The translations under genes and the position numbers were made by a program. The notes beneath the pieces were generated by a model. The model saw only the letters and a list, made by a program, of their open reading frames with translations, did not search any database and was not told the DNA's origin. A DNA stretch of 64,000 bases from Roseovarius halotolerans (lineage in GTDB: Bacteria > Pseudomonadota > Alphaproteobacteria > Rhodobacterales > Rhodobacteraceae). The DNA is taken from positions 667,495-731,494 of the forward strand of contig NZ_FWFU01000003.1 in the NCBI RefSeq assembly GCF_900172255.1, written 5' to 3'. Positions 49,055 through 60,377 of this stretch are shown one piece after another (the first letter of the stretch is position 1; the number at the start of each line of letters is the position of its first letter).

Positions 49055-49089
49055 GCGGGGCGGTCCGTACAAAAGCCGGACAGCCCCGC
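49055..49089 (-). terminator. Hairpin between rpoA and rplQ
   Basis: GCGGGGC (49055-49061) pairs with GCCCCGC (49083-49089), extended by GTCCG/CGGAC across a one-base mismatch. It begins 7 bp past the rpoA stop. No U tract on the minus strand, so attenuation or RNA stabilisation is more likely than full termination. Confidence 0.5.
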
Positions 49090-49096
49090 GAATTCT

Positions 49097-50113
49097 TCAG
49101 AACTGGTCTTCGTATTTCTTGGCCAGGTCTTCGATATTGTCGGGCGGCCAGTCTTCGACATCCATGCCGAGGTGCAGACCCATGCCCGAGAGAACTTCCT
49201 TGATCTCGTTCAGCGACTTGCGGCCGAAGTTCGGGGTGCGCAGCATCTCGGCTTCGGTCTTCTGGATGAGGTCGCCGATATAGACGATGTTGTCGTTCTT
49301 GAGGCAGTTCGCCGAACGCACCGAGAGTTCCAGCTCGTCCACCTTCTTGAGAAGGAGCGGATTGAATTCCAGCCCTTCGTCCTCGGATTCGCGACCGGCG
49401 GACTCGGGCTCCTCGAAGTTGACGAAGATCGACAGCTGGTCCTGCAGGATGCGTGCGGCGAAGGCCACGGCGTCATCCGGCGTCAGCGAGCCGTCTGTGT
49501 CAACCTTCATGGTCAGCTTGTCATAGTCCAGAACCTGCCCTTCGCGGGTCGGCTGCACGTCATAGCTGACCTTGCGGACCGGCGAATAGATCGCGTCGAT
49601 CGGGATCAGGCCGATGGGTGCATCCTCGGGCTTGTTCTTGTCGGCGGCGACATAGCCCTTGCCGGTGTTGACGGTCAGTTCCATGAACAGATCCGCACCC
49701 TCGTCGAGGTGGCAGATCACGTGTTCCTTGTTCAGGATCTCGATCCCGGCGCTGTCGGCGATATCGGCGGCGGTCACGACCGACGGCCCTTTCGCCGAGA
49801 TCGACAGGCGTTTCGGCCCTTCGACTTCCATGCGCAGGGCGACGCCCTTGAGGTTCAGAACGATGTCGGTGACATCTTCGCGCACGCCTGCGACCGAGGA
49901 GAACTCGTGCAGGACGTTGTCGATCTGAACGCTGGTGATGGCGGCCCCCTGAAGCGAGGACAGCAGGACGCGCCGCAGCGCGTTGCCAAGTGTAAGGCCA
50001 AAGCCGCGTTCCAGCGGTTCGGCAACCACGGTCGCCTGACGAAGCGGGTCATTGCCCGGTTTCACGTCCAGCTGTGTCGGCTTGATCAGTTCAGCCCAGT
50101 TCTTATGGATCAT
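49097..50113 (-). CDS. rpoA: RNA polymerase alpha subunit
   Basis: 338 residues. N-terminal dimerisation domain ([33 protein letters not shown]) and C-terminal domain for DNA UP-elements and activators ([39 protein letters not shown]). Start at 50113 gives the standard [12 protein letters not shown] terminus. Confidence 0.99.
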   Translation of the reverse strand: MIHKNWAELIKPTQLDVKPGNDPLRQATVVAEPLERGFGLTLGNALRRVLLSSLQGAAITSVQIDNVLHEFSSVAGVREDVTDIVLNLKGVALRMEVEGPKRLSISAKGPSVVTAADIADSAGIEILNKEHVICHLDEGADLFMELTVNTGKGYVAADKNKPEDAPIGLIPIDAIYSPVRKVSYDVQPTREGQVLDYDKLTMKVDTDGSLTPDDAVAFAARILQDQLSIFVNFEEPESAGRESEDEGLEFNPLLLKKVDELELSVRSANCLKNDNIVYIGDLIQKTEAEMLRTPNFGRKSLNEIKEVLSGMGLHLGMDVEDWPPDNIEDLAKKYEDQF

Positions 50114-50225
50114 GCGTTCCCTCCATTCCTGTCCCGGCTCCATGTCCAAAAGCACGGGACGCCCGAGGTTCAATATGACGGAATGGGGCCGTGCATCGCA
50201 CGCGGCCCCACCTTTGAAAAAATGC

Positions 50226-50615
50226 TCAGACCCGGCGGCGTTTCGGCGGGCGGCAACCATTGTGAGCGATCGGCGTCACATCACGGATCGAGGTGATGTT
50301 GAAGCCGACTGCGGCCAGCGCGCGCAGCGCCGATTCACGGCCCGAACCGGGGCCCTGAACCTCGACCTCGAGGGTCTTCATGCCATGTTCCTGCGCCTTG
50401 CGGCCGGCGTCTTCGGCGGCCATCTGCGCGGCATAGGGCGTCGATTTGCGCGAGCCCTTGAAGCCCATTGTGCCGGCCGACGACCATGCGATCGCATTGC
50501 CCTGCACATCGGAGATCAGGATCTTGGTGTTGTTGAAGGAAGAGTTCACATGCGCAACGCCGGTGGCGATGTTCTTGGAAACCTTCTTTTTCGTACGACG
50601 GGTATCACGTGCCAT
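50226..50615 (-). CDS. rpsK: 30S ribosomal protein S11
   Basis: 129 residues, full length. Contains [20 protein letters not shown], the conserved start of S11, and ends in [18 protein letters not shown]. Part of the platform of the small subunit near the E site. 15 bp after rpsM. Confidence 0.98.
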   Translation of the reverse strand: MARDTRRTKKKVSKNIATGVAHVNSSFNNTKILISDVQGNAIAWSSAGTMGFKGSRKSTPYAAQMAAEDAGRKAQEHGMKTLEVEVQGPGSGRESALRALAAVGFNITSIRDVTPIAHNGCRPPKRRRV

Positions 50616-50630
50616 TGGTTATGCCCTCCC

Positions 50631-50999
50631 TTACTTCTTCTTGCCGGCGATGGCTTTCGCCGGGCCCTTGCGGGTGCGGGCATTGGTATGGGTGCGCTGG
50701 CCGCGAACCGGCAGGTTCCGGCGGTGGCGCAGGCCACGGTAGCAACCAAGGTCCATCAGGCGCTTGATGTTCATCTGCGTCTCGCGGCGCAGGTCGCCTT
50801 CGACGGTGTGGTTGGCGTCGATATATTCGCGCAGGGCCAGGGCCTCGGCATCCGACAGCTCATTGACGCGGCGGCTCTGGTCGATGCCGGTCGCTTCGCA
50901 GATGGCCTTGGCCGAGGAATGGCCGATTCCGGTGATGTAGGTGAGGGCGATGGGAACCCGTTTGGAAGTCGGGATGTTAACGCCGGCGATACGTGCCAC
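50631..50999 (-). CDS. rpsM: 30S ribosomal protein S13
   Basis: 122 residues. [20 protein letters not shown] and [20 protein letters not shown] are typical. Contacts tRNA and bridges to the large subunit. The start codon is GTG (50999), with AAAGGAC upstream. A strong promoter candidate lies about 155 bp before it. Confidence 0.98.
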   Translation of the reverse strand: MARIAGVNIPTSKRVPIALTYITGIGHSSAKAICEATGIDQSRRVNELSDAEALALREYIDANHTVEGDLRRETQMNIKRLMDLGCYRGLRHRRNLPVRGQRTHTNARTRKGPAKAIAGKKK

Positions 51000-51152
51000 G
51001 TGTCATGTCCTTTCGTTGCGGTTCCGTAGCTCCAGAACCTTTTTTCACAACGTAGGCCCGGAGCGTTGCCGACCGGGCCGCAGCTGATTTCAGGTGATCG
51101 ATCCGTTACGGACCAAGCCCCGCGTCAGAATCAATTCCACGCGGGATGGTGC

Positions 51153-51181
51153 TGGTTAGGAGCAATTGCGGTGGGCGTCAA
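51153..51181 (-). promoter_or_regulatory. Sigma70-like promoter for rpsM-rpsK-rpoA
   Basis: On the minus strand TTGACG (51181-51176) and TAACCA (51158-51153) are 17 bp apart, in the 205-bp gap after adk and before rpsM. This would give the alpha-operon genes their own transcription start. Confidence 0.6.
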
Positions 51182-51204
51182 CCCCCTGCCCCCTCATTGC
51201 GCCA

Positions 51205-51845
51205 TCATTTGCCCAGGACGGCGGTGATGGCTGCCTTGACCTCGTCGATTTCGCCCAGTCCGTTGACCGACTGAAGTTGACCCTTGGCATAGTAATAGCC
51301 GATCAGCGGCGAGGTTTTCTTGTAGTATTCCATCAGGCGCTGGCGCAGGCTGTCTTCGTTGTCGTCGGCGCGGCGCTTGAACTCGCTGCCGCCGCATTTG
51401 GTGCAGCGGCCATCCGCCGGGATCGGCTTGGTGATGTCGTTGTAGACCTCGCCGCAGCCCGCGCAGGTGGAGCGGGCGGTGATGCGGCTGACGAGCGCGT
51501 CGTCATCGACCTGCATCTCGATCACGGCGTCCAGCGTCTCGCCCTGTTCGTGCAGAAGGTCGGCCAGCGCATCGGCCTGGGCCAGAGTGCGCGGAAAGCC
51601 GTCGAAGATGAAACCACCCTTCTTGTCACCCTGGAGCTTTTCGCGGATCAGGCCGATCACGATCTCATCGGTGACAAGATCGCCACGGGCCATGACCTCG
51701 GCCACTTTGCGGCCCATTTCCGAGCCGCTGTCCTTCGCCTCGCGCAGCATGTCGCCGGTCGAGAGCTGGATCATGTCATGCGTATCCACAAGGATATGCG
51801 CCTGCGTGCCCTTGCCCGCCCCCGGCGGTCCCAGAAGAATGATGT

Positions 51846-51849
<4 letters not shown>
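51205..51849 (-). CDS. adk: Adenylate kinase
   Basis: 214 residues. P-loop [10 protein letters not shown] at 7-16, [12 protein letters not shown] in the core and a zinc-type LID with four cysteines ([12 protein letters not shown] and RCTKCGG). Converts AMP and ATP to two ADP. The ATG overlaps the secY stop by 4 bp. Confidence 0.98.
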
Positions 51850-53216
<1,367 letters not shown>

Positions 53217-53325
53217 TCGTGGTCTCTTTCAAGTGCCAACGCCGCCTAAAGCCGTTTTCCGGCACAGGCGGCGTTTCAGGAAAACTCAAAGATATGTAAG
53301 CGGCGCGAACACCGCCCACAACCTC

Positions 53326-53799
53326 TTATTCGGCCGCCTGCGCGGTTGTGACCGTCAGCGAGCCACCCGCCTTCTCGACAGCCTCGATGGCCGATTTGGA
53401 CGCGCCGGTGACCTCGATCGACAGCTTGGTGCTCAGTTCGCCCTTGGCGAGGATGCGCACGCCGTCGAGCTTGCGGCGCACGAGGCCCGCTTCGATCAGC
53501 ACGTCTTCGGTGACGGGGTTCTTGGCGTCGATCTTCTTGGCGTCCACGAATTTCTGGATCATGCCAAGGTTGACGACCGCGTATTGCTTGCGGTTCGGCT
53601 TGGTGAAGCCGCGCTTGGGCAGGCGCTGATAGATCGGCATCTGGCCGCCTTCAAAGCCCTTGATGGCCACACCCGAACGGGATTTCTGACCCTTGATGCC
53701 GCGGCCGGCGGTCTTGCCCTTGCCCGAGCCGGGGCCACGGGCAACGCGTTTCTTGGTCTTGGTCGCGCCGGGATTGTCGCGCAGTTCGTGAAGTTTCAT
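53326..53799 (-). CDS. rplO: 50S ribosomal protein L15
   Basis: 157 residues. [19 protein letters not shown] and [12 protein letters not shown] with [19 protein letters not shown] are the L15 hallmarks. 109 bp before secY. Preceded by a 320-bp gap with a terminator and a promoter candidate. Confidence 0.98.
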   Translation of the reverse strand: MKLHELRDNPGATKTKKRVARGPGSGKGKTAGRGIKGQKSRSGVAIKGFEGGQMPIYQRLPKRGFTKPNRKQYAVVNLGMIQKFVDAKKIDAKNPVTEDVLIEAGLVRRKLDGVRILAKGELSTKLSIEVTGASKSAIEAVEKAGGSLTVTTAQAAE

Positions 53800-53898
53800 G
53801 TCGCTTCTCCTGAAGCCGGATGTGACCCCCGAAGCGTGATGGGGCCAACCACGGCATGTCTTGATTGTGAGTCGTGAGCCCGAAGGCCACCCGCGGGC

Positions 53899-53926
53899 GT
53901 ATACGGGGTGTTGACGCGCGATGCAA
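53899..53926 (-). promoter_or_regulatory. Possible promoter for rplO-secY-adk
   Basis: On the minus strand TTGCAT (53926-53921) and GTATAC (53904-53899) are 16 bp apart, about 100 bp before the rplO start and after the terminator at 54043-54077. Moderate match. Confidence 0.45.
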
Positions 53927-54042
53927 GGGGGCTGGCGCCGGGACGCGGTGGTCGCCGGAAACTTCGGACGTTTCCGGGCTGTTTTCCTTTGAGGAAAACG
54001 CTCCTGTCGATGCGTGGCGGGGTGAACGGCACGCCAGGCGGA

Positions 54043-54077
54043 TATGAAAACGCCCCGGCCGTTGCGGGCCGGGGCGT
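54043..54077 (-). terminator. Rho-independent terminator after rpmD
   Basis: ACGCCCCGGCC (54050-54060) and GGCCGGGGCGT (54067-54077) form a perfect 11-bp stem with a 6-base loop; on the minus strand the stem is followed by TTTCATAT. It begins 43 bp past the rpmD stop, inside the spc cluster. The rest of the 53800-54119 gap has no gene. Confidence 0.8.
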
Positions 54078-54119
54078 CATGGCTGGTTTCCTGGCACGCC
54101 GGGTTCCCCCGGCCCTGCC

Positions 54120-54308
54120 TCAGCCCTTTTCTTCGATGATTTCCACCAGATGCGGGATCTTGTTGACCATGCCGCGCACGGCGGGGGTGTCTTCAAGTTC
54201 GCGCGTCTTGTGCATCTTGTTGAGCCCGAGGCCGATCAGCGTCTGGCGCTGCTTTTCCGGGCGGCGGATCGGAGAGCCGATCTGCTTGACTACGATGGTC
54301 TTTGCCAT
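54120..54308 (-). CDS. rpmD: 50S ribosomal protein L30
   Basis: 62 residues, full length. [20 protein letters not shown] and [19 protein letters not shown] are typical of bacterial L30. 12 bp after rpsE; followed by a strong terminator. Confidence 0.97.
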   Translation of the reverse strand: MAKTIVVKQIGSPIRRPEKQRQTLIGLGLNKMHKTRELEDTPAVRGMVNKIPHLVEIIEEKG

Positions 54309-54320
54309 GGGTCGCTCTCC

Positions 54321-54884
54321 TTACGCTTCCGCGGCTTCTTTGGCCGGCGCGTCATCCTTTTTCAGGATGTCGGCGACCTTCTTGCCCCGGCGCTGTGCCA
54401 CCATGCGGGGGCTGGCCTGAAACTGCAGCGCGTTCAGCGTTGCGCGGATCATGTTGTAGGGGTTCTGCGAACCGACCGACTTGGCGACCACGTCCTGAAC
54501 GCCGAGCATCTCGAACACGGCACGCATCGGGCCGCCGGCGATGATGCCGGTACCGGTCGTCGCGGTGCGCATGATGATCTTGCCGGCGCCGTGACGGCCG
54601 TGGCCGTCATGGTGCAGGGTGCGACCCTCGCGCAGAGGCACGCGGATCATCTGGCGCTTGGCCTGTTCGGTGGCCTTGCGGATCGCCTCGGGCACCTCTT
54701 TGGCCTTGCCCTTGCCGAAGCCCACGCGGCCCTTCTGATCGCCCACGACCACCAGTGCCGCGAACCCGAAGCGCTTGCCGCCCTTCACGGTTTTGGACAC
54801 CCGGTTGATCGCTACGAGACGATCGGCGAATTCCGGTGCTTCGTCGCGTTCGCGACGGTCACGGCGGTTATCTTGTCTTGCCAT
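54321..54884 (-). CDS. rpsE: 30S ribosomal protein S5
   Basis: 187 residues. [43 protein letters not shown] split across the RNA-binding domain and [21 protein letters not shown]. Important for decoding accuracy. An acidic Ala tail ends the protein. Confidence 0.98.
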   Translation of the reverse strand: MARQDNRRDRRERDEAPEFADRLVAINRVSKTVKGGKRFGFAALVVVGDQKGRVGFGKGKAKEVPEAIRKATEQAKRQMIRVPLREGRTLHHDGHGRHGAGKIIMRTATTGTGIIAGGPMRAVFEMLGVQDVVAKSVGSQNPYNMIRATLNALQFQASPRMVAQRRGKKVADILKKDDAPAKEAAEA

Positions 54885-54896
54885 TCTCTCGTCTCC

Positions 54897-55256
54897 TTAG
54901 ATCTTCAGACCGGCTTCGCGCGCGGCATCCGCCACGGCCTTGATACGGCCATGGAAGAGGAACCCGCCACGGTCGAACTGGGCCTCGGTGATGCCGGCTT
55001 TCTTGGCGCGCTCGGCGATGGTGCTGCCGATCTTTGCCGCCGCCTCGAGGGTGTTCTTGCCCACGAGCCCGAGATCCTTTTCGAGTGTCGAGGCCGAAGC
55101 CAGCGTCACACCGTTGAGATCGTCGATCAGCTGAACGCTGAGATTCTTGTTCGAGCGGTGAACGCTGAGGCGCGGGCGCCCGGCGTTGACCTTGCGAAGT
55201 TTGTTCCGAACGCGCAGGCGGCGTTTGAGGAACAGTTTTCTCTTGCTGTTTGCCAT
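54897..55256 (-). CDS. rplR: 50S ribosomal protein L18
   Basis: 119 residues. [20 protein letters not shown] and [20 protein letters not shown]; binds 5S rRNA in the central protuberance. 12 bp after rplF. Confidence 0.98.
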   Translation of the reverse strand: MANSKRKLFLKRRLRVRNKLRKVNAGRPRLSVHRSNKNLSVQLIDDLNGVTLASASTLEKDLGLVGKNTLEAAAKIGSTIAERAKKAGITEAQFDRGGFLFHGRIKAVADAAREAGLKI

Positions 55257-55268
55257 CTGTCGCGTCCT

Positions 55269-55802
55269 TTACTTCTTCTTGCCTTCCTTCTGGAAGATGT
55301 ACTCGCCCTTGTAGCGGATCCCTTTGCCCTTGTAGGGCTCGGGACGGCGCCAGTCGCGGATATTGGCCGCGACCTGTCCGACGAGTTGCTTGTCATGGCC
55401 TTCGACCACCAGTTCGGTGGGCTTGGGGGCCGTGACGGTCACACCTTCCGGAACTTCGAAATCGACATCGTGGCTGAGGCCGAGGTTCAGCTTCAGGGTG
55501 TTGCCCTGCATCTGCGCCCGGTAGCCCACGCCGTTGATTTCGAGCTCTTTCTTGAAAGACTCATTCGCGCCATGCGCCATGTTGGCAAGCACGGTGCGTG
55601 TCATGCCCCATTGCTGGCGCGCCCGTTTGGACTTGCCGCGGGGGGTGACGGTGATCTGGCCATCCTCGATGACGATGGTGACATCGTCGGTCGCGGTGAA
55701 GGTCTTGGTGGCCTTCGGGCCTTTGATCTCGATGGTCTGACCCGAGAGGGTGGCGGTGACGCCATCGGGCAGAGCCACTGGTTGTTTTCCGATACGAGAC
55801 AT
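55269..55802 (-). CDS. rplF: 50S ribosomal protein L6
   Basis: 177 residues. [40 protein letters not shown] and [18 protein letters not shown] are the conserved L6 segments near the factor-binding site. Confidence 0.98.
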   Translation of the reverse strand: MSRIGKQPVALPDGVTATLSGQTIEIKGPKATKTFTATDDVTIVIEDGQITVTPRGKSKRARQQWGMTRTVLANMAHGANESFKKELEINGVGYRAQMQGNTLKLNLGLSHDVDFEVPEGVTVTAPKPTELVVEGHDKQLVGQVAANIRDWRRPEPYKGKGIRYKGEYIFQKEGKKK

Positions 55803-55813
55803 GTCCGAGCTCC

Positions 55814-56206
55814 TTAGAATACGGTGCAGAGCACCTCGCCGCCAACATTGGCAGCGCGCGCGGATGCATCCGACATCACACCCATCGGGGTGGAGACAAT
55901 CGACACGCCCAGGCCCTGACGGACCGAAGGGATGTCCTTGACGCCCATATAGACGCGACGACCGGGTGTGGAGACCCGTTTCATCTCGCGAATGGCAGGG
56001 GCGCCTTCGAAGTATTTGAGGCTGATTTCCAAGGCCGGATGACCGTTTGCGCCGGTCGTCTTTTCATAGCCGCGGATGTAGCCTTCGTCAGCCAGCACAT
56101 CCAGCACCCAGCAGCGCAGTTTCGACGCCGGGCAGGAAACGGTGGACTTGCCACGCATAGCCGCGTTGCGGATACGGGTGAGCATATCGCCGATAGGATC
56201 GTTCAT
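55814..56206 (-). CDS. rpsH: 30S ribosomal protein S8
   Basis: 130 residues. [20 protein letters not shown] and the C-terminal [20 protein letters not shown] are typical. Binds the central domain of 16S rRNA and in E. coli represses the spc operon; the same feedback is possible here. Confidence 0.98.
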   Translation of the reverse strand: MNDPIGDMLTRIRNAAMRGKSTVSCPASKLRCWVLDVLADEGYIRGYEKTTGANGHPALEISLKYFEGAPAIREMKRVSTPGRRVYMGVKDIPSVRQGLGVSIVSTPMGVMSDASARAANVGGEVLCTVF

Positions 56207-56218
56207 TTTGCGTCCTCC

Positions 56219-56524
56219 TTACCAGCTCGATTTCACCATGCCGGGAGCCTGGCCATTCGAGCCAAGCTCTCGCAGGGCGATCCGCGACACTTTGAGTTTG
56301 CGATAGTAAGCATGCGGACGACCCGTCAGCTGGCAGCGGTTGTGCAACCGGGTGGCCGAGCTGTTGCGCGGCAGTTCCGCCAGCTTCAGGGAGGCGCGGA
56401 AACGCTCTTCCATCGGCTTGCTCTCGTCGTTGATGATCGCTTTCAGAGCGGCCCGCTTGGCAGCGTATTTCTCCACCAGGCGCTGACGCTTCTTCTCGCG
56501 TTCGATCATTGCTTTCTTAGCCAT
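56219..56524 (-). CDS. rpsN: 30S ribosomal protein S14 (zinc-independent form)
   Basis: 101 residues, long S14 type. Only one cysteine ([16 protein letters not shown]), so no C-x2-C zinc site. [20 protein letters not shown] is the inserted segment of this form. Confidence 0.98.
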   Translation of the reverse strand: MAKKAMIEREKKRQRLVEKYAAKRAALKAIINDESKPMEERFRASLKLAELPRNSSATRLHNRCQLTGRPHAYYRKLKVSRIALRELGSNGQAPGMVKSSW

Positions 56525-56542
56525 ATCTTTCTTCTCCCGCGA

Positions 56543-57106
56543 TCAGCTGTTGAAGGGCATGTTGAAGTGCTTCAACAGCGCCTTGGCTTCAGCGTCGGTC
56601 TTCGCCGTGGTGGCGATGATGATGTCCAGGCCCCAGACCTCGTCGACCTTGTCGTACTCGATCTCGGGGAACACGATGTGCTCCTTGATGCCGAGCGCAT
56701 AGTTGCCGCGGCCATCGAAGGACTTGCCCGACACGCCGCGGAAGTCGCGGATGCGGGGCATGGCGATCGTGATCAGACGATCAAGGAAATCATACATCCG
56801 GTGGCCACGCAGGGTGACCTTGGCACCCATCGGCATGCCTTCACGGACACGGAAACCGGCGATCGAGTTCTTCGCCAGGGTCACCAGCGCCTTCTGGCCG
56901 GCGATCTGGGTCAGGTCTTCCTGGGCCGACTTGGCCTTCTTGGAATCGCGAACCGCCTCGGCGCCACAGCCGATATTCAGGACGATCTTGTCCAGGCGCG
57001 GGATCTGAAGGTCGTTGGTATAGCCGAACTCTTCTTTCAGAGCGGGCTTGATCGTGTCGCGGAACTGCACACGCAGGCGCGGGGTGTAGGTAGCTGTATC
57101 AAGCAT
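56543..57106 (-). CDS. rplE: 50S ribosomal protein L5
   Basis: 187 residues. [38 protein letters not shown] and [20 protein letters not shown] are typical. Binds 5S rRNA. Start overlaps the rplX stop by 8 bp. Confidence 0.98.
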   Translation of the reverse strand: MLDTATYTPRLRVQFRDTIKPALKEEFGYTNDLQIPRLDKIVLNIGCGAEAVRDSKKAKSAQEDLTQIAGQKALVTLAKNSIAGFRVREGMPMGAKVTLRGHRMYDFLDRLITIAMPRIRDFRGVSGKSFDGRGNYALGIKEHIVFPEIEYDKVDEVWGLDIIIATTAKTDAEAKALLKHFNMPFNS

Positions 57107-57410
57107 CGATCACGTCCCCCGTGGTCTTGGCGAAGCGCACCTTCTTGTCGCCTTCGGTCTTGAAGCCGACGCGGGTGGGTTTGCCGTTCTTGTCGAGGAT
57201 CGCCAGGTTGCTGAGATCAATGGGCATGGGCTGCGGAATGCGGCCGCCCTGGCTCTGCTGGCTTTGCTTGGTGTGGCGGATGGCGACGTTAACGCCGTCG
57301 ACCACGGCCTTGCCGGTCTTGGGGCTGACGGAAAGGATAGAGCCTTGCTTGCCCTTGTCCTTGCCGGCCAGAACGACGACCTTGTCGCCTTTTTTCAGTT
57401 TGGCAGCCAT
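57099..57410 (-). CDS. rplX: 50S ribosomal protein L24
   Basis: 103 residues. KOW motif [20 protein letters not shown], then [19 protein letters not shown]. An early assembly protein binding 23S rRNA. Confidence 0.98.
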   Translation of the reverse strand: MAAKLKKGDKVVVLAGKDKGKQGSILSVSPKTGKAVVDGVNVAIRHTKQSQQSQGGRIPQPMPIDLSNLAILDKNGKPTRVGFKTEGDKKVRFAKTTGDVIDA

Positions 57411-57411
57411 C

Positions 57412-57780
57412 TTACAGCACCTCCGGGGCGAGCGAGATGATTTTCATGAACTTCTTGGCGCGCAGTTCGCGCACGACCGGCCCGAAGATACGGGTGCCGA
57501 CGGGTTCATTGTTGTTGTTCAGAATGACGGCCGCGTTGCGGTCAAACCGGATGGCGGTGCCATCTTCGCGGCGGACTTCCTTGGCGGTGCGCACGACGAC
57601 GGCCTTGCGGACATCGCCCTTCTTCACGCGGCCGCGCGGAATGGCCTCTTTCACGGAAACGACGATGATGTCACCCACCGACGCGTATTTCCGCTTGGAG
57701 CCACCCAGGACCTTGATGCACTGAACCCGGCGTGCGCCGGAGTTGTCAGCTACATCCAGATTGGTCTGCATCTGGATCAT
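57412..57780 (-). CDS. rplN: 50S ribosomal protein L14
   Basis: 122 residues. [20 protein letters not shown] and [20 protein letters not shown] are typical. Lies at the intersubunit face. One base separates it from rplX. Confidence 0.99.
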   Translation of the reverse strand: MIQMQTNLDVADNSGARRVQCIKVLGGSKRKYASVGDIIVVSVKEAIPRGRVKKGDVRKAVVVRTAKEVRREDGTAIRFDRNAAVILNNNNEPVGTRIFGPVVRELRAKKFMKIISLAPEVL

Positions 57781-57855
57781 TTGGTTTCTCCCGACCTTTG
57801 GGGGGCATCATTGCCGTTTCCCCAGGGTTTCGCTCAAACCGGAAGGTTCAGGGGC

Positions 57856-58086
57856 TTACGCCTCAAGAACCTCCCAGCGTTTCGTTTTCGATTTCGGCGC
57901 GCATTCGATGATGCGAACGGAATCGCCGACCTTGAAAGCGTTCTTTTCATCGTGAGCCCGGTATTTCTTGGACTTACGGATGGTTTTCTTCAGAACCGGG
58001 TGCGTGAAGCGGCGTTCGACGGACACGGTGACGGTCTGTTCGTTGGCGTCGCTGGTCACGGTGCCTTGAAGGATACGTTTGGGCAT
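57856..58086 (-). CDS. rpsQ: 30S ribosomal protein S17
   Basis: 76 residues. [20 protein letters not shown] and [20 protein letters not shown] are typical. Binds 16S rRNA helices 7 and 11. Confidence 0.98.
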   Translation of the reverse strand: MPKRILQGTVTSDANEQTVTVSVERRFTHPVLKKTIRKSKKYRAHDEKNAFKVGDSVRIIECAPKSKTKRWEVLEA

Positions 58087-58101
58087 AACTCAAGGCCTCC
58101 C

Positions 58102-58308
58102 TTATTCTGCGTCGACGGCAGGCGCCGCCTTTTCGTTGAGGATCGTCAGCACGCGCGCGGCGTTGCGGCGTGCAAGGCGCATCCGTGCGGGGTTCTCCAG
58201 CTGCCCGGTGGCAGCCTGAAAGCGCAGGTTGAATTGCTCTTTCTTGAGATCGGCCAGCTGTTCGCGCAGCTGGTCGGGTGTCTTGTCTCTCAGTTCGCTG
58301 GCGTTCAT
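58102..58308 (-). CDS. rpmC: 50S ribosomal protein L29
   Basis: 68 residues. [20 protein letters not shown] and [19 protein letters not shown] are typical. Start at 58308. It heads a block of genes with its own promoter candidate and a leader of about 120 nt. Confidence 0.97.
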   Translation of the reverse strand: MNASELRDKTPDQLREQLADLKKEQFNLRFQAATGQLENPARMRLARRNAARVLTILNEKAAPAVDAE

Positions 58309-58400
58309 GTCGCCGGTTCCTTCCTCAAAACACCAGTAGGCCCCTGACGGCTGGTTCAGGGTGACCCGAGACCTGGTGGATGAATTGCAAATACACGAAT

Positions 58401-58415
58401 CCCCGCCAAGCGGGG
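58401..58415 (-). promoter_or_regulatory. Leader hairpin upstream of rpmC
   Basis: CCCCGC (58401-58406) and GCGGGG (58410-58415) form a 6-bp stem with a 3-base loop inside the predicted rpmC leader. Could take part in regulation of the block; weak evidence alone. Confidence 0.35.
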
Positions 58416-58431
58416 TATCATGGATTGCGGC

Positions 58432-58460
58432 TCTATACGGGACACGCGCCAGCAGGGCAA
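58432..58460 (-). promoter_or_regulatory. Sigma70-like promoter for rpmC block
   Basis: On the minus strand TTGCCC (58460-58455) and TATAGA (58437-58432) are exactly 17 bp apart, about 125 bp before the rpmC start and after the hairpin that ends the rplP transcript. Confidence 0.6.
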
Positions 58461-58511
58461 GGGAAAGTTTGCAACTTTCACCTCCGCGCGACGCACGCAC
58501 CCACATCGCAA

Positions 58512-58545
58512 CGCAAAACCCCCGCCGCTTGCGCGCCGGGGGTTT
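58512..58545 (-). terminator. Hairpin terminator after rplP
   Basis: AAACCCCCG (58516-58524) pairs with CGGGGGTTT (58537-58545), with three more GC pairs beyond a mismatch and a 4-base loop; on the minus strand the stem ends in TTTTGCG. It lies 31 bp past the rplP stop, inside the classical S10 gene order. Confidence 0.75.
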
Positions 58546-58576
58546 CCATTTCACTGTCTGTGCAGCGATCAGCCGG

Positions 58577-58990
58577 TCACCAGTCCTCGCGGACCACGAT
58601 CCGGGTCTTGATCGGCAGCTTCATCGCGGCGAGGCGCAGGGCCTCCTTGGCGATGACTTCGCTGACGCCGTCGATCTCGAACATGATCCGGCCCGGCTTG
58701 ACCCGTGCCGCCCAGAAATCGACCGAGCCCTTGCCTTTACCCATCCGGACTTCGGTGGGCTTCGACGTGACCGGGGTGTCCGGGAAGATCCGGATCCAGA
58801 CCCGGCCCTGACGCTTCATGTGACGGGTCATCGCGCGGCGAGCCGCCTCGATCTGACGTGCCGTCACCCGCTCGGGCTGCGCCGCTTTCAGACCATAGGT
58901 GCCGAAGTTCAGATCCGAGCCGCCCTTGGCGACGCCGTGAATCCGGCCCTTGTGCTGCTTGCGGTACTTAGTGCGCTTTGGTTGTAGCAT
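58577..58990 (-). CDS. rplP: 50S ribosomal protein L16
   Basis: 137 residues. [20 protein letters not shown] and [20 protein letters not shown] are typical; near the A site and 5S rRNA. Followed by a 268-bp gap with a terminator and a promoter. Confidence 0.99.
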   Translation of the reverse strand: MLQPKRTKYRKQHKGRIHGVAKGGSDLNFGTYGLKAAQPERVTARQIEAARRAMTRHMKRQGRVWIRIFPDTPVTSKPTEVRMGKGKGSVDFWAARVKPGRIMFEIDGVSEVIAKEALRLAAMKLPIKTRIVVREDW

Positions 58991-59004
58991 CTTTCATTCC
59001 CTCC

Positions 59005-59712
59005 TCAGCGACGGCCGCCGGCGCCACGCGGCGCGGGACCATCCTGGAGCTCCTGGGCCTTGCGATCGCGGGCACTTGGGTCGTGCTCCATGATCTCACC
59101 CTTGAAGATCCACACCTTGATGCCGATGATCCCGTAGGGCGTCATGGCCTCCTTGTGGGCATAATCGATATCGGCGCGCAGCGTATGCAGGGGCACGCGG
59201 CCCTCGCGATACCACTCGGTGCGCGCGATCTCGGCGCCGCCCAGACGGCCCGCCACGTTCACCCGGATCCCCAGCGACCCCATGCGCATCGCGTTCTGCA
59301 CCGCGCGCTTCATGGCACGACGAAACGAAACACGGCGTTCGAGCTGCTGAGCGATCGACTCGGCGACCAGCGCCGCGTCAAGCTCGGGTTTGCGGACCTC
59401 GACGATGTTGAGGTGCAGTTCGCTTGCGGTCATCTTCGAGAGTTTCTTGCGAAGCCCCTCGATATCGGCGCCTTTCTTGCCGATGATGACACCGGGACGC
59501 GCGGTGTGGATCGTGACGCGGCACTTCTTGTGCGGACGTTCGATGATCACACGGCTGATGCCGGCCTGCTTGCACTCTTTCTCGATGAACTCGCGGATCT
59601 TGATGTCTTCCAGCAGAAGATCACCGTAATCCTTGGTGTCGGCATACCAGCGGCTGTCCCAGGTGCGGTTCACCTGAAGGCGCATGCCAATCGGATTGAC
59701 TTTGTTACCCAT
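59005..59712 (-). CDS. rpsC: 30S ribosomal protein S3
   Basis: 235 residues. KH domain with [20 protein letters not shown] and C-terminal domain with [20 protein letters not shown]. Part of the mRNA entry channel. Start shares one base with the rplV stop. Confidence 0.99.
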   Translation of the reverse strand: MGNKVNPIGMRLQVNRTWDSRWYADTKDYGDLLLEDIKIREFIEKECKQAGISRVIIERPHKKCRVTIHTARPGVIIGKKGADIEGLRKKLSKMTASELHLNIVEVRKPELDAALVAESIAQQLERRVSFRRAMKRAVQNAMRMGSLGIRVNVAGRLGGAEIARTEWYREGRVPLHTLRADIDYAHKEAMTPYGIIGIKVWIFKGEIMEHDPSARDRKAQELQDGPAPRGAGGRR

Positions 59713-60092
59713 TAGGCTTGCTCCTCAATTTGACGCACCTTGATCGTCAGTTCCGAGAACGGCTTGCGCAGCGCGCCGAACCGGCCGCGGGCACGGGGGC
59801 GACCCCGTTTCATGACCAGGTTCTTGCCCACGTAGGCCTCGGCGACGATCAGCTCGTCCACATCGAGGTTGTGGTTGTTCTCGGCGTTGGCGATGGCGGA
59901 CTGAAGGCACTTGCGCACATCGTCCGCGATCCGCTTCTTCGAGAAGGTCAGATCGTTCAGCGCCTTGTCCACCTTCTTGCCGCGGATCATCGCGGCCACC
60001 AGGTTGAGTTTCTGCGGGCTGGTGCGAAGCATGCGCAGCTTTGCCATTGCTTCGTTTTCTGCCACGCGGCGGGGGTTCTTTTCCTTGCCCAT
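59712..60092 (-). CDS. rplV: 50S ribosomal protein L22
   Basis: 126 residues. [20 protein letters not shown] and the tunnel-loop region [20 protein letters not shown]. Its long loop lines the exit tunnel and affects macrolide sensitivity in other bacteria. Confidence 0.98.
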   Translation of the reverse strand: MGKEKNPRRVAENEAMAKLRMLRTSPQKLNLVAAMIRGKKVDKALNDLTFSKKRIADDVRKCLQSAIANAENNHNLDVDELIVAEAYVGKNLVMKRGRPRARGRFGALRKPFSELTIKVRQIEEQA

Positions 60093-60095
60093 GAC

Positions 60096-60374
60096 TTACT
60101 TCCGCTTCGCTTTTTTGTCGGCCGCGTGCCCGTAATAGGTGCGAGTCGGCGAATATTCACCGAATTTCTGACCGATCATGTCTTCGGATACGTTGACGGG
60201 AACATGCTTGTGCCCGTTATAGACGCCGAACGTCAGGCCCACGAACTGGGGCAGGATGGTCGAACGGCGCGACCAGATCTTGATGACTTCGTTACGCCCG
60301 CTTTCGCGCGATGCCTCGGCCTTTTTCAGGACGTAGGCATCAACAAACGGGCCTTTCCATACAGAACGTGCCAT
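60096..60374 (-). CDS. rpsS: 30S ribosomal protein S19
   Basis: 92 residues. [20 protein letters not shown] and [20 protein letters not shown] are typical. In the head of the 30S subunit with S13. Confidence 0.98.
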   Translation of the reverse strand: MARSVWKGPFVDAYVLKKAEASRESGRNEVIKIWSRRSTILPQFVGLTFGVYNGHKHVPVNVSEDMIGQKFGEYSPTRTYYGHAADKKAKRK

Positions 60375-60377
60375 GTG

